Below are positions 35,744-46,657 of a stretch of 64,000 nucleotides of DNA, piece by piece. The stretch lies in assembly GCA_037576215.1 (NCBI GenBank), contig JBANDB010000001.1, forward strand, positions 6,944,001-7,008,000, read 5' to 3'. The first letter of the stretch is position 1. The number at the start of each line of letters is the position of its first letter. The DNA is from Armillaria gallica (lineage: Eukaryota > Basidiomycota > Agaricomycetes > Agaricales > Physalacriaceae). The position numbers and the translations under genes were made by a program. Below the pieces are notes generated by a model, which saw only the letters and a list, made by a program, of their open reading frames with translations, searched no databases and was not told where the DNA came from.

Positions 35744-36703
35744 TCAGAGCCGTTCCTTGGCCAAGGCTAGTTCTGAGGTATAGTAGGGCTGAGAAAATTT
35801 GAATCCTTTGTCAGAGTTGTGGTAGTTGATCCTAAGCTTGATATCTGTAGCCAGGATTGTGTCGAAGATAAGGGAGAAGTCTGTGAGATTGTGGAAGAAC
35901 AAGAAATGGTTGTTCCAACGTTTCAACCAAGCAGGGTTGGTGTAGCCTTTGGTGTCCAACCTCAGCCAGGTAAAGAATTCAACATAACAAGGTGTGCCAT
36001 CGTACCATTGCAGCTCTGAGAGGTCTTGCTCCTTGCCAAATCTAGTGATATAGATGTCCAGCACTGTAACCTTGGTACCACCATAGTACTGGATCTTCTT
36101 GGTGGGCAGAGTGTTGCCTTCCCTCTGGATGATTGTCGGGTTAGCAAGAGTGAATAGGTGTAGTAAAATGTACTGCTTGGCATCAGCTAAGCAGTAGAGT
36201 TCTGATTGGAAGCCTTCAAACTGGACTGAGGAGCCTGGCTGGTGCTCTACTTCCTTTTTGCAGTTGAAGTATCTTTTCTGCTTTTCAATAACTTTCTGTG
36301 GAAAATCGTCAGCAACCTCTCAGGGTCTCTTCCTGAAGTCCAGGAGACCAGAGAACAACTCCTTTGACTTCAGAGTGATCTTCATGAATGCTTGAAGATG
36401 GGATGAAGGGGATTTGGAGGGTGGAGCGCCATGTTGAGAGCCCTCAGTAGTAAGAAGGGAGGCAAAGGATGATGCAGCAGACTGGGCAGCATGTTTTTCC
36501 AAATGCTCCTGGTTGTCAGCATTTACCAGAACATTAACAGCCCTTTTGCAAGCCAGTGACCACTTGCCGATGCATGACCTGTTGTCCTCATCTCCATGGG
36601 TTTTGTCCTTCCAGCTCTTCAGAGGTGGGTGTATGCTAGCAGAATCAATTCTCTTGAGACCATCAGCAACAAAATAAGACTCAACAACAAAACAAAGGAA
36701 CAA
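35744..36703 (-). pseudogene. Gag N-terminal region of the YR retroelement
   Basis: Minus-strand frames 36320-36703, 35962-36183 and 35744-36064 form one gag-like protein. Blocks include NRSCIGKWSLACKRAVNVLV, SGLLDFRKRP, YILLHLFTLANPTII, NPAWLKRWNNHFLFFHNLTD, DIKLRINYHNSDKGFKFSQP and ELALAKERL. It is a structural particle protein by position. Frame changes and stops show decay. Its continuation (the zinc knuckle) lies on the far side of the fold-back insertion. Confidence 0.6.
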
Positions 36704-39028
36704 GTGGAGTATACCTAAATGAACTGAGCACCATATCAGCTTTGTGCTAGCAACACTAATGTATCATAGGAAAGCTATTTTGGAATTAGTGACATCAAGG
36801 TTGGAAACACACACATGAACACTAGAATATTATAGTGGGGAAGGGGTGCATCAGCAAAATGGTTACTTTGTCTTTGTGGTCTTTCAGTATATTCTAAAGT
36901 TGTAAAAGCTTTGAAAGATGCAAAATATAATATCTTTCTACAAGAAGAAAATGTATTTCACAAGACATGTACCTTGTCTTGTCAAGCAGATTGAAACTTT
37001 GAAAGACTGGCACATAGTCTTTCGTACAGCAACATCTTTTATATATTTTAGTTTGCTTATTGCTTTGGAACATCACAAACAACAAAAGAGCATAGAAAGC
37101 ATAGTGGTAATTAGCATAATCATACTACATGTGCATATAGCAAGCAGGAATATTTAAACAGTAAGTAACACTAGTATGAGAAAGCTTGATTATGTGAGAG
37201 AAGGATGTCTGCACTCTGGTGAAAAGGACCTAATAGCTAGTTGCTGGAGTAGCTCTCCACAGTCTCCCTGGCCCATCTATGTCCTTTCCAATTCATACTG
37301 CAGTCATTCAGATCAAATTAGACAGTGTTTAAATTTCAACTCCCACACCTAAAAAAAGGCTTGAGCCTTGAAGGTACCTGTGGTGAGCAACTGTAACCTT
37401 CTAGACTAGGGACTTACCTTTAGACAAATGGCAATACACTGGAATGGAAGGACATCAGCGCTTGAAAACCAGCCTCCAGAGAAAGTAACGTACCATGTGC
37501 AAAGCCTATTTTTGTACTCATCTGGGATCCCTAGATGTGATATGCATCACACCACCTTTGCATCCAGCTTGCTAAAGCATAGTGCCTTTGCATGCTAGGG
37601 TTCGGCTTGCTAGTTTGATGCTGAGGTTTGATGCTGAGGTTGTCCTTTGAATGAGGATGGAGGGGGAAAGAAAGAATGTGGAGATGAATTCAGATTGACT
37701 TTTAAAAGTTAAAATCACATGAAATGATGTGATTGGCCTGTACATAGGTGCCCTGGCAGAGTTTGAAAGAACTTAACAATTTTTGATTCCTCTTGTGTTC
37801 CTCTCTCGCTATTCTGCTGTTTACTCCCCCTCCTGGACCCTCCATATATAGTTTTCATACTCTCAAGCAGCAGTATGACATAGTAAATAAGTACCCAGAA
37901 CACCAGTCATGTCAGAACTGCAACTTGAAATTCATATCTACTGCTACTATGATGTAATCTTTCAGAACCCAGTTCTGAAACCTGACATTATTGCCAGCAC
38001 ATTCATGCAAGCACTTAATGTCATAGTATAATGTAAGTATTAAGCGAACAAAAATCATACAACCACAGGTATTTGAATCCACAGCCTAGCCATAACAGAC
38101 ACCTATTCAACAGACTCTATCATATATACTTACCAGATTTAGTAAGATGTGAAAGATATTCAAGACCTGGCTCCAAAGATCAAGACACCAATCCTAAGAT
38201 CAAGATGCTGAAAGGAGTTCAAAAAAGGACAAATCTACTAAAGACAAATTGGCTGTTTTGCTGATGTGGGGGGGAGGTAAAGGGATATAACAATTTATAA
38301 GAACAAATCTCACCAATGGGCAACACTGCTGTGAGACCTTGTGAGACAATCTTGGGAGAATATGGAGGGGAAACATGACAAATGGCTTGTTTGCACCAGA
38401 AGCACAAGTATGCAAATTCAAATAGGTCCAAATAGCCTCTGCCCATAGTCTATGGTGGGCAAACAGTTGTGGAAGGCACAACAATTCCCTCTCTTCTCCT
38501 CACTATGTTTGGAAAGAATCAGGGACAATGTAAGTGGCTGTGACTCAATGCATTGATGAAAACTTCTTGAACTTAGGGGGCCAGTGCTGAGAGTATTGGG
38601 TACAAAGTGGGAGGACCAGCCATCTGGAAAGGCTGGTGTTTCTCACCAAGCTCACAATGATATCTAAGCAAAGGTAAGGATTATTGGGTTCAAACTATTA
38701 GGTGAAAAGAAAAAGTGGAGTGGAAATTGCCAGATAGTCTAATTTTATGCCATCATGGCTCCAAGGCACTAATCAGTGAACAACACATATCCAAAGGAGA
38801 TTCCACCTTATAAGTTTAAGCACTACTTGTATGATCTTTGAGTGCCTTACTTTCTTGCTCTGTGCTGTCAGCAATGTCCAGTGAATCCAGGTAACTGCTG
38901 CAGTCAATCTGCCTTTCAAACAGCAACAAACTATTTTTACAATGTGGGTGTTCATGTTTCTTTCAAGCCTTTCTTCCTTTGACATCAATATTCTCTAGAT
39001 GAGTGTTACTTAGACAGATGTGACAGCA
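36704..39028. other. AT-rich interval, nothing recognised
   Basis: No supported gene. Frames at 37715-37903 and 38200-38484 (minus) are unrecognised. At 38064-38090 GGTATTTGAATCC resembles the tRNA T-arm complement, as in the cluster at 41.46-41.68 kb, but no tRNA fold is present. Confidence 0.4.
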
Positions 39029-40310
39029 GTTGCTCCCCCAGAGATTCTCTCCAGTATTCTCTTCCTCTCGCTCAATACTAACTGTCTTGCAGAGTCCCTT
39101 GACATTAGGAAGGGTGCATGGCCATATGGCAGAGTTTGTCATCAATGGAGAGACTTTGTTCTATCCAATCCAATCCTTTAGGACCACTTCATAGTGTGAA
39201 ATACTCAACCTCTTCTGGAATGGCATTTCCCTGACATCCCTGATGCCATAAGATACGGACAGACCTGGTGGTATTAACATTGCAAAGGAAGCCCATATAC
39301 AATACAAATAATGTTACAACAAATTCATCAAGAATACTAAAACAATTCTGTCATCTTCATCTGTATTCATCCTGATGGAATATCTCAAACACTTGGGTGG
39401 GGTACCCTTGCACATCTCCCTTAAGGTTCCAGAGAGTGTTAAACTCACCAATCCTGATGTCAAGGATGCATTCTTTTCACTTCTACTATCACATGTGTCA
39501 CACTGGAAGATGCTGCAATATACTGTTATCAGGGAGCCAGTTTGTGACCTTGTAGGTGAAGTGCTTATCCAAGAAGCTCCAAAACTCATTCACTTCCAAG
39601 AAATCCCACCATGCAGTTTTTCAAAAACACCTTTGTGCTTTTACTCATTCTTCCATCACTTTGCAGATACACTTGTATCACTCAATGTTACTTCAATGAG
39701 AATCTCTTCTCCCAACTCAGATCATACTATCACCACCATGTCTCATCTTTGCAGCCTGAAAATATTTTCGACTGATGTCCTAGATCAGCTTAAGGTGCCT
39801 GCACTGGACAAGCTGGCCATTACAAGTACCCATCAAACAGCAACATTAAAGATATCCATGGATAGATCACAAATCTTCAACCATCTGCAATCTCTCTCCA
39901 TGATGCAGGTCCCAATGCCCACTTGTGTTGATATCATCAAAAGACTTCCTGTCCTATCTTCTCTCATCATGGAAGACATTATCGTTGACCTGTCATTCTT
40001 TTGGAGGCTCTCCATTGTCTGCCCAAGGCTGAAGACTTTAAAAATTTCAAAGTTGAAGCAATAGCAAGGACTGCAAGGCCACATCAATAAGGAATGCTTA
40101 GTCTTTCTTATCCAGTTCCTCAATGACTGCTTGGAAACTAGGATGCTTGAGAGTGTCTCAATTCAACTGGATAGGCTATCATTCCTGGATGCAGATCAAG
40201 CGTTGATGGAACAGGTTGAGGTGTTGAACACAAAAGAGGGTGTCAAAGTGACTTTTAAGGAGTTTTCAGATTGGGGTTGTGGCCAGTTTGAATGGTGGTT
40301 AGTTGACTAA
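39029..40310 (+). pseudogene. F-box/LRR-like protein (decayed)
   Basis: Agaricomycete F-box proteins act as substrate adaptors of SCF ubiquitin ligases. The F-box is visible at about 39036-39190: APPEILSSILFLSLN, then GRVCHQWRDFVLSNPIL followed by a TAG where Trp is expected, then DHF. After a disturbed stretch the leucine-rich part is open from 39375 (HLGGVPLHISLKVPE) through repeats such as LCSLKIFSTDVLDQLKVPAL and RLPVLSSLIMEDIIVD to a TAG at 40062. The frame then continues to GCGQFEWWLVD and a TAA near 40310. The stops at Trp and probably Gln codons and the broken middle make it a pseudogene. Confidence 0.7.
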
Positions 40311-40784
40311 CCTACATTGTTTGTATGGATTCAGAGCTGATACAGGATATGTGTTAGATGCATTGAAGAGACTCTGTGCGTGCAGGCTAGAAATGCAACA
40401 GTGTCAAAGACACTAATCACACCTACACCTAACACTACACACACAAACCCTCAAGTTCTTGGGGGGATATTATGTGATCAGCACATCTCATCTAGAAGAT
40501 CAGGAATGGCTGGGTCATAAATGAGAGACCAAACTATACACCATGTGAAATTGAGCAATGGTGGTCACATGTGATAAATTGATGAATGCAGCTGGACTGC
40601 ATTTTATCAGACAAGAAAAAATTTCAAAAGAAGGCAATAAGAGTACACCTAGTTCTAAAGACATGGAGAGGAATACTCCTGCATGAGCTCCTTCCCTGAG
40701 AACTGGACTAGGGAAAATGGGGTTTTAGTGAGTATTGTCAAATAGATAATGAAGGCTTGGTACTTACAATGATCAAGCCAGAAT

Positions 40785-40952
40785 CTATGTGATGGAGTCT
40801 CACACAAGACCTGCTCGACAAAAATCAAAGGTCAGTGTATAAATGCATTATCCTGTGTGGTCAGTTCACTATGTGATGGAGTCCCACACAAGACCTGCTC
40901 AACAAAGATCAAAGGTCAGTGTATAAATGCATTATCCTGTGTGGTCAGTTCA
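40785..40952. repeat. Tandem duplication, 84-base unit, two copies
   Basis: The unit from CTATGTGATGGAGTC to GTGTGGTCAGTTCA occurs at 40785-40868 and again at 40869-40952 with only a few differences (TCTCACACA/TCCCACACA, CTCGACAAAAAT/CTCAACAAAGAT). Recent slippage or unequal exchange. Confidence 0.85.
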
Positions 40953-41454
40953 TCATGCAATGCCTTCACATAACCATATACCTAAAATAAGTACAACTCT
41001 CATCTTGCTTGTGGGGTTACTAGACCCCAACTCATTAACAGGCCAAGTACAATGTCATTGGCATGCCACTCTGCTAGCTGGAAGGCCCCCACTGTGTGGG
41101 GTGTATGAAGCCACTTCAAATGTTCTACAAAAATAATATTATTATTATTATGTGATAGAAGCAGATTGAAGCAAAACAACTAAACTCTCAGAATATATGA
41201 TACATGTGTATAGCGATAGCGCTTGTAGAGTATCTAGATCTCTCTAAGTCCAAAGGCTTTTATAACAAAAGGAGCAACAGATGTTGCCAGGCCTCAAGGC
41301 AAGGTGTACTACAATACACAACACATCGCCACACACCAACAAAACCCTCAATAAGTGTTGTGCGACACACACAGGTGACAACAAACAACTTAAACACACT
41401 CTAAACACAACTCAAAGCTTGTGCTCTAAGCAGGAACCCTTCACAAAACATCCA

Positions 41455-41680
41455 CTCAAGCCACAGGATTTGAACCTATGCACTCAAGCTTCCAAACCAA
41501 TTGTAGATCCACAGGGTTTGAACCTATGTGATCCAGAGACAAAATAACCAAATAAAACCCTGTCCACAAGCCAAAGAGTTTGAACCTCTGCCACCTGTAA
41601 CACCACATGTTACAAAGAAGGTCTCTGCACAAACACTAACCAGACCAAAGGGTTTGAACCTCTGCTGCCTGTAGCACTGT
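41455..41680 (-). repeat. Four tRNA T-arm-like (B-box-like) repeats
   Basis: GGATTTGAACCTATG, GGGTTTGAACCTATG, GAGTTTGAACCTCTG and GGGTTTGAACCTCTG occur within about 220 bases. On the minus strand they read GGTTCAAATCC or close variants, the consensus of the tRNA T-arm / pol III B box. No cloverleaf or A box could be fitted. They could be tandem remnants of a tRNA-derived SINE, or chance. Confidence 0.4.
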
Positions 41681-41699
41681 GTGTCACAAAAAACCCTCA

Positions 41700-44600
41700 A
41701 AACTCAAGAGCACATCTGCAATGACACAAATCTCTTATTCTCAGGTTAGAGCACAAGTCAACCAATCACTTAAACAGTACACAAGTCTCATGTTAGCTTT
41801 TTATGTCTCATGTGCACTACTCAAGTCACTCCAATATTATCAATAAAAGGTCTATTCTCTCCCTCGAAGTTACAAACAAAACCCAAAGCTAGAGTGCTAA
41901 GCTGAGGGCTTTCATGCTCCAACCAGGGGGGTCCAAAACTTCTACACTATTACTATACTACAGTATTTGTATACTATGCACTCTACAAATTAATACAACC
42001 TTAAATAGTAACTCTTGGCTGACAGGGCTTCCTTTCCTGGGTTTCATGCATGTTGCCATAATCATGCCATTGCTTGGCGCTTACTCAGAGCTCTGGCTTG
42101 GGGCCAGAGCCTGGTCTCTCAGTGGCATGACATCGGTTAGCTGCACTATCCATATGTATTGACATCACCTAGTATCTCCTTGGAGTTGTAGCCTACCGTG
42201 CAACTTGTGTTTCTGGTAATAATATCTTCTAGTGACTTCCATGGTCTTCTAAGACAACCAGCTCCTAGTCTAGGCCTTATGTGCATCGGCCGAAGTCATG
42301 ACATTGGTCTTACTCTGATTCTAACATTCTGAGGTCTAGAGCACTAGCTACTGGCATGGCAGTGCCCTGTGCATCATAGATCAAGGTTACATGAAGTATT
42401 AATTATCTCCTGAGCATCTCTGTTTCTATTCTTAGTGCACATCATCTGTGCATTGTCAGTGCACTCAGTGTCAAGTGCTGGGACTTTATACTTAGTGTGA
42501 CTCTTATAGTATCACTCTACAGTTAAGCCATGCACTCCACTGAATGTCACTCAAGGTATTACATTGCCAGCACTTAGAACATTGCACTCTAAGGTATCTC
42601 TCATTGCCTTGGTATCTAGGTTCTATAAAATGTATGTATTGATACATTTCACGAAATTACATGTATGAATGCTTTACAAGTGTGTCAGCATCTATTTGGT
42701 TTCCATGAGGAATAGCAGTATGGCTTCCAGTTTCAAAGCACGCAAATAGACTTCTTCATGATATGCATGATATGCATGAGTTGAAGTAATTGACTATAAT
42801 TTCCTAGTTGATCAAATAAGCAAAGCAGGAACACCACATACAAAGCCTACCATCAGCATCATTGATAGTACTGTCTGCTGGTATGTTCATACCATATGAT
42901 AACCTAGTTATTCAAATAGTGCATGGCAAAAAACAAAGGCATGAATGTGCTGTGCATGATTTGATTTCTGTGTCTAAAAACTGATAAATTATAGGTGATA
43001 TATAGGTAAACCAACACTGTAAGCTTGCTGTAAGTGAAGCCGTGATGCAGTGCACCATTGAAAACATATCTGATTCAAACTCTTGTGATGTGGTGTTGGA
43101 ATATGAATTGAATATGAATGTACAATGGTGAGTTGGTTTAGGCCATTTGATGAATTTGAGATTGACACAGGAATATCTGTGGACTGATAGATGCTCCTAT
43201 TTGGCTGGTAATTCATTGGCAATGCATGTAACATGACTGAGTTGAAGCTACTACCATCTTTGATATAGCATTTTGCTGGATCAGAATATATAGATGTCAT
43301 TGTGTAGGATGATGGGCAATATGTAGTTGCGCCAAGCAAGATCACTTGTCAGAGAAACACAGCCACATCAATCATGATCAGCACCAAAGCCATGGTACAA
43401 ACTAGTTTGTTTGCAGATATGGCAACCTAACTTGGGTTGCTATGCCAGCAGCACTTATATCACTAGCTACTACAGTAATCAACCATTTTTCTGTACACCA
43501 CCACTCCTTTGTACACCATCTAGAACATCATTTCTCCCATATTCTTAGATGATCTTGGTGTTTAAAATTTAATATAAAATCATACTTCAAATTAAGATAC
43601 TTTCCAGGGCTGTACATGCATTCTGTGAATTGTGGTGGGCCTCCAAAGTCACAACTTGGAATATATTATGTAAGACTATTCATTTGTACACCCGTAAATC
43701 ATTCACTGTGCATCAGAATGTTATTTTAAAATCATGAAAATATTTATATAGCATCTACAACAATATAGAAAACTTTTGTGCCTGACAGAATTATGAGGAA
43801 CAGACAATGAGGAATAAAAATTCAATATTAAATTTTGATATACAGGAGACCAGTGGATAACTGTATGAGAAATGTGAATGTGAGTACACCAACCAGAAAC
43901 AGATATTATTCATGTGCTTCTTTCCCAACATCAAAATCTTCATACTCTCCTCCAAAATAGCCATGACAGAGGAAGCATCCCTGCAATTGTCTGATACTTT
44001 GTGTCTCATTTCCTTCCATGGCTCAATGTTTACATCCACTATTTGCATGACCACCTTGCCTTTCAGAACCTTCCTTGACTTGTTTATGTCAGTCTTCCTC
44101 AAAGATGAGAACTCAGACCTAGAGACAATGTCCTGGAAAGTGCCACCAAGACACTGATGAGCCTCCAGGCTCTGTACACTCAGAATTTGTGGATTTATCC
44201 ATTCATCACCCAATATCTTCAAAATGACTCCATTATAATCCCCACATACTCCATAACACTGCCAACTCTCAATAATACCACAGATTTTCACAGTATAAGC
44301 CACAAACACCCAGATACAATCCTAAAACCATGACATCTATACTCCTTCAATGCTTTGTTATCCTTCCCAGCTTGCCGTGCATCACAATTACCATATCCCA
44401 TCACAGCAAGGCACCTTTGATCGACAATTATCCTAAAACAGAGTTGCTACATCACTCAGAAGCACCTAGTTGATGTGCCCATCAATCATTTAATGAAATG
44501 ATGTGATTGATGTGAGTACCCTTCCAGCTATGATAATTACAGCCACAGCAACTACAGACCATGTTTACTAAGGCTGTTACAGTGCCAAGACCTCAAATTA

Positions 44601-45388
44601 TCATTGCCACAAGTGTACATCTCAGCACAGCAACTGCAGCTCAATAATCCACAGCTAAACAGCACCTCATGATCCATTCATCACTCAATAAAACCACACA
44701 GTTCCCATCCATACATGGCAACGTCGAAGACTTGCTGTTACTTTAGAACCACCAATTCCATATGTTTACTATGGCTATTACAAAAGCCAAGGACTTACAG
44801 TCTTACTAAGGCTCCAATGAATATTCTATTTATAAAACCATACTTGTAGTATAAAAATTAGGTAGATACCACATTTTTAGAGCTAGTTCTTACCCAGTTG
44901 ACGAGGCTATGGCATTACCAGTCAGCTACAGTTACTCCAAGTTATCCCTCACCACTTGCTTTACTCTTAAACGTTGTTGGTTAGCTTTGTTGCACCAATA
45001 CACAAAATCTTGCATCAATAACTTGCTTTTGTCTTTTAATGCTGCAACATTGCTTCACTTTCACCACATAGGATTGTTTCATTGCTTTCACCTTCTATAT
45101 CACCATTGTTTTTATTGCTCAGTTCAGTATTGCCTCCATGTAGGCCCAGTTCAGCATTGTTCTCTAAAGGATCACCCTCGTCTTCACCATTGTTCAGAGC
45201 TGCTGTGCATCTATTCCTGCAGCACCCCACTCAGCACCTCAGTTACCACAATTTCTACCAGTTTCTTGCAGTCTCCATATGTTTATTGCTATTGTTTTGA
45301 CTCACAATATTAGGTACACCCCCAAGCCATGTTTACTAGGCTATTTTGATGTCTTCTAGTCCATTTCCATGATTTATAATCCACCCCC
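41700..45388. other. AT-rich interval with one unassigned ORF
   Basis: A minus-strand frame at 43791-44309 (172 residues; contains WINPQILSVQSLEAHQ and MQIVDVNIEPWKEM) is the longest here but is not recognised; part of its DNA (44155-44200) is repeated at about 29905. The plus-strand frame 44909-45313 is compositionally biased (Cys/His/Ser) and not a credible gene. No RNA genes seen. Confidence 0.4.
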
Positions 45389-45440
45389 ACAATTTCTAGC
45401 ATGTTGCTACAATTTCTAGTACATTGCTACAATTTCTAGA
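45389..45440. repeat. Short tandem repeat, 20-base period
   Basis: ACAATTTCTAG recurs at 45389, 45409 and 45429, with ATGTTGCT or ACATTGCT between copies. Confidence 0.6.
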
Positions 45441-45849
45441 TTCATTTTTGTGTTTCTAGACCATTTTCGCAGTGTCTATCACGGTTTCTTGGCATTCAAG
45501 TCATACCAGATTCCTTCCCATCTCGTTTATTGAGATCCTTCCTGGCTTACAGCCAATGTCTATTAGTACTCCTTGACCAAGAGTACTACTCTGCTGACTG
45601 AAAAGTCGCAGTGTATCTTGCATTATTGAGGAATTGACTGCATGGAGGTGCACCAAACCACTTGCACACACATTGCCTTGATTGCTGTGTTGCTACGTTA
45701 ATTGCCTAAGCTCTCCCCAAGTTTTGGGTGTTGCCATTGCCACAGAAGTCTTAGGCTCATCAACACTTCAACAGCAAGGGCTATGACTACTATCTGTTCC
45801 TGCTCCTTGTCCAGTATACATGTGGAAGATCAATGAGGAAGTATAATAA

Positions 45850-46394
45850 ACAGGCCAATGTTAATCTGGATTTACTCAGCATGGTAGCACCCAACTGATA
45901 AATGTTGGCTTTGAATGAGTTATCACAGTGGCGTTGTCTGAATTGTTCATCTTGGGAAACATACTATCCCACTATTCCCAAAACAAGTGCTTTACTCTGT
46001 CCCTCTGGTAAGCATTTGGCAAACTGAAAATTGATATAACCACTACATAGTGGTCCACCTGTCTAGTGAGACTTGGTGGGTAGCTTCCAATTGGTCCCAT
46101 TGATACTATCATCACAGCCAAAATTGTATCCCTCTGACATAACACTCCGATGGTCCATGGCAATATTGTTGATACTGATGTCTCTGTATAAGAGAGCTAG
46201 CAAATTCCCTGGATTAAGTTAAAGACAATGTAATGTACATGGAACATTTAAACTACACATGAACTCTAAGTCCTGGAATGATCTTGGATCAATAGCTAAA
46301 AGCTTTCCCATAAATGAAGTGAGTACTCAATGCCAAGAGCTTGTCTCAAAGGTTTGACAAATTCCACTTGGCAGTGAAACAAAGGATACGAGAA
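45850..46394 (-). pseudogene. Protein kinase-like copy D, cut by the retrotransposon
   Basis: Collinear at DNA level with copy B (about 10790-11310). Matching stretches include GAATTGTTCATCTTGGGAAA versus GAGTTGTTCATCTCGGGAAA, TTGATACTGATGTCTCTG, TAAGAG.G.TAGCAAATTCC and ACTCAATGCCAAGA. It is thus the minus-strand catalytic and activation-loop part of a fourth kinase copy. Its CpGs are largely lost compared with copy B. The match runs up to GTGAAACAAAGGATACGAGAA, where the LTR begins. The sequence after the far LTR (63654) appears to continue it. Confidence 0.7.
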
Positions 46395-46595
46395 TGTAAG
46401 GGATGGTACCATACTTATCTATGACCATTTAACAATGACTCACTTAACTTACTCAGCATCGGCTATGCTGATGCATAGTATATATTAGCTAGCATAGCAT
46501 TACTTAAGCTAGCTTTTCTCTTGTACACCTTCATAGTTGATCAATACACGTTGGTCAAAGCTACGTCGTGCACTTAGAGTTAAGGCCCTCTTACA
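46395..46595 (+). repeat. 5' LTR of the chromovirus
   Basis: 201 bases, TGTAAGGGATGG..CCCTCTTACA. It differs from the 3' LTR at six positions, all transitions, five of them in CpG context. Promoter and polyadenylation sites should lie here, with a TATATATTAGC stretch at about 46481. A tRNA primer site after it was not recognised, so priming may be of the self-priming kind known in the Tf1/sushi group. Confidence 0.95.
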
Positions 46596-46657
46596 CTTTT
46601 TTTAGCTTTTCCAGCTGTATTCAATAGCTACAACTACCCCCCTCCTCAGCTTTCTTC

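Larger units (their letters stand above)
28090..36703 (-). mobile_element. YR (DIRS-type) retroelement, decayed and interrupted
   Basis: One minus-strand element in the order gag (36703-35744, continued at 32865-32604), reverse transcriptase (32600-31190), RNase H (29880-29256) and tyrosine recombinase (to about 28090). This RT-RNase H-tyrosine-recombinase order defines DIRS-like elements, which use a recombinase instead of an integrase. It is split by a fold-back insertion in gag (32866-35649) and by about 1.3 kb of unknown sequence between RT and RNase H. All domains carry stops. The terminal repeats expected of DIRS elements could not be delimited. Confidence 0.8.

Noticed and set aside
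32803..35802. Two head-to-head copies of a small gene starting MKSAECFYHT
   Set aside because: Both frames lie at the mirror ends of the fold-back element and run opposite to, or out of the frame of, the interrupted gag gene.
41455..41680. Functional tRNA genes
   Set aside because: Only T-arm-like sequence is present; no acceptor stem, anticodon arm or A box could be fitted.
44909..45313. 134-residue Cys/His/Ser-rich frame
   Set aside because: Composition follows short DNA repeats (CATTG, CACCA) and no protein features are visible.
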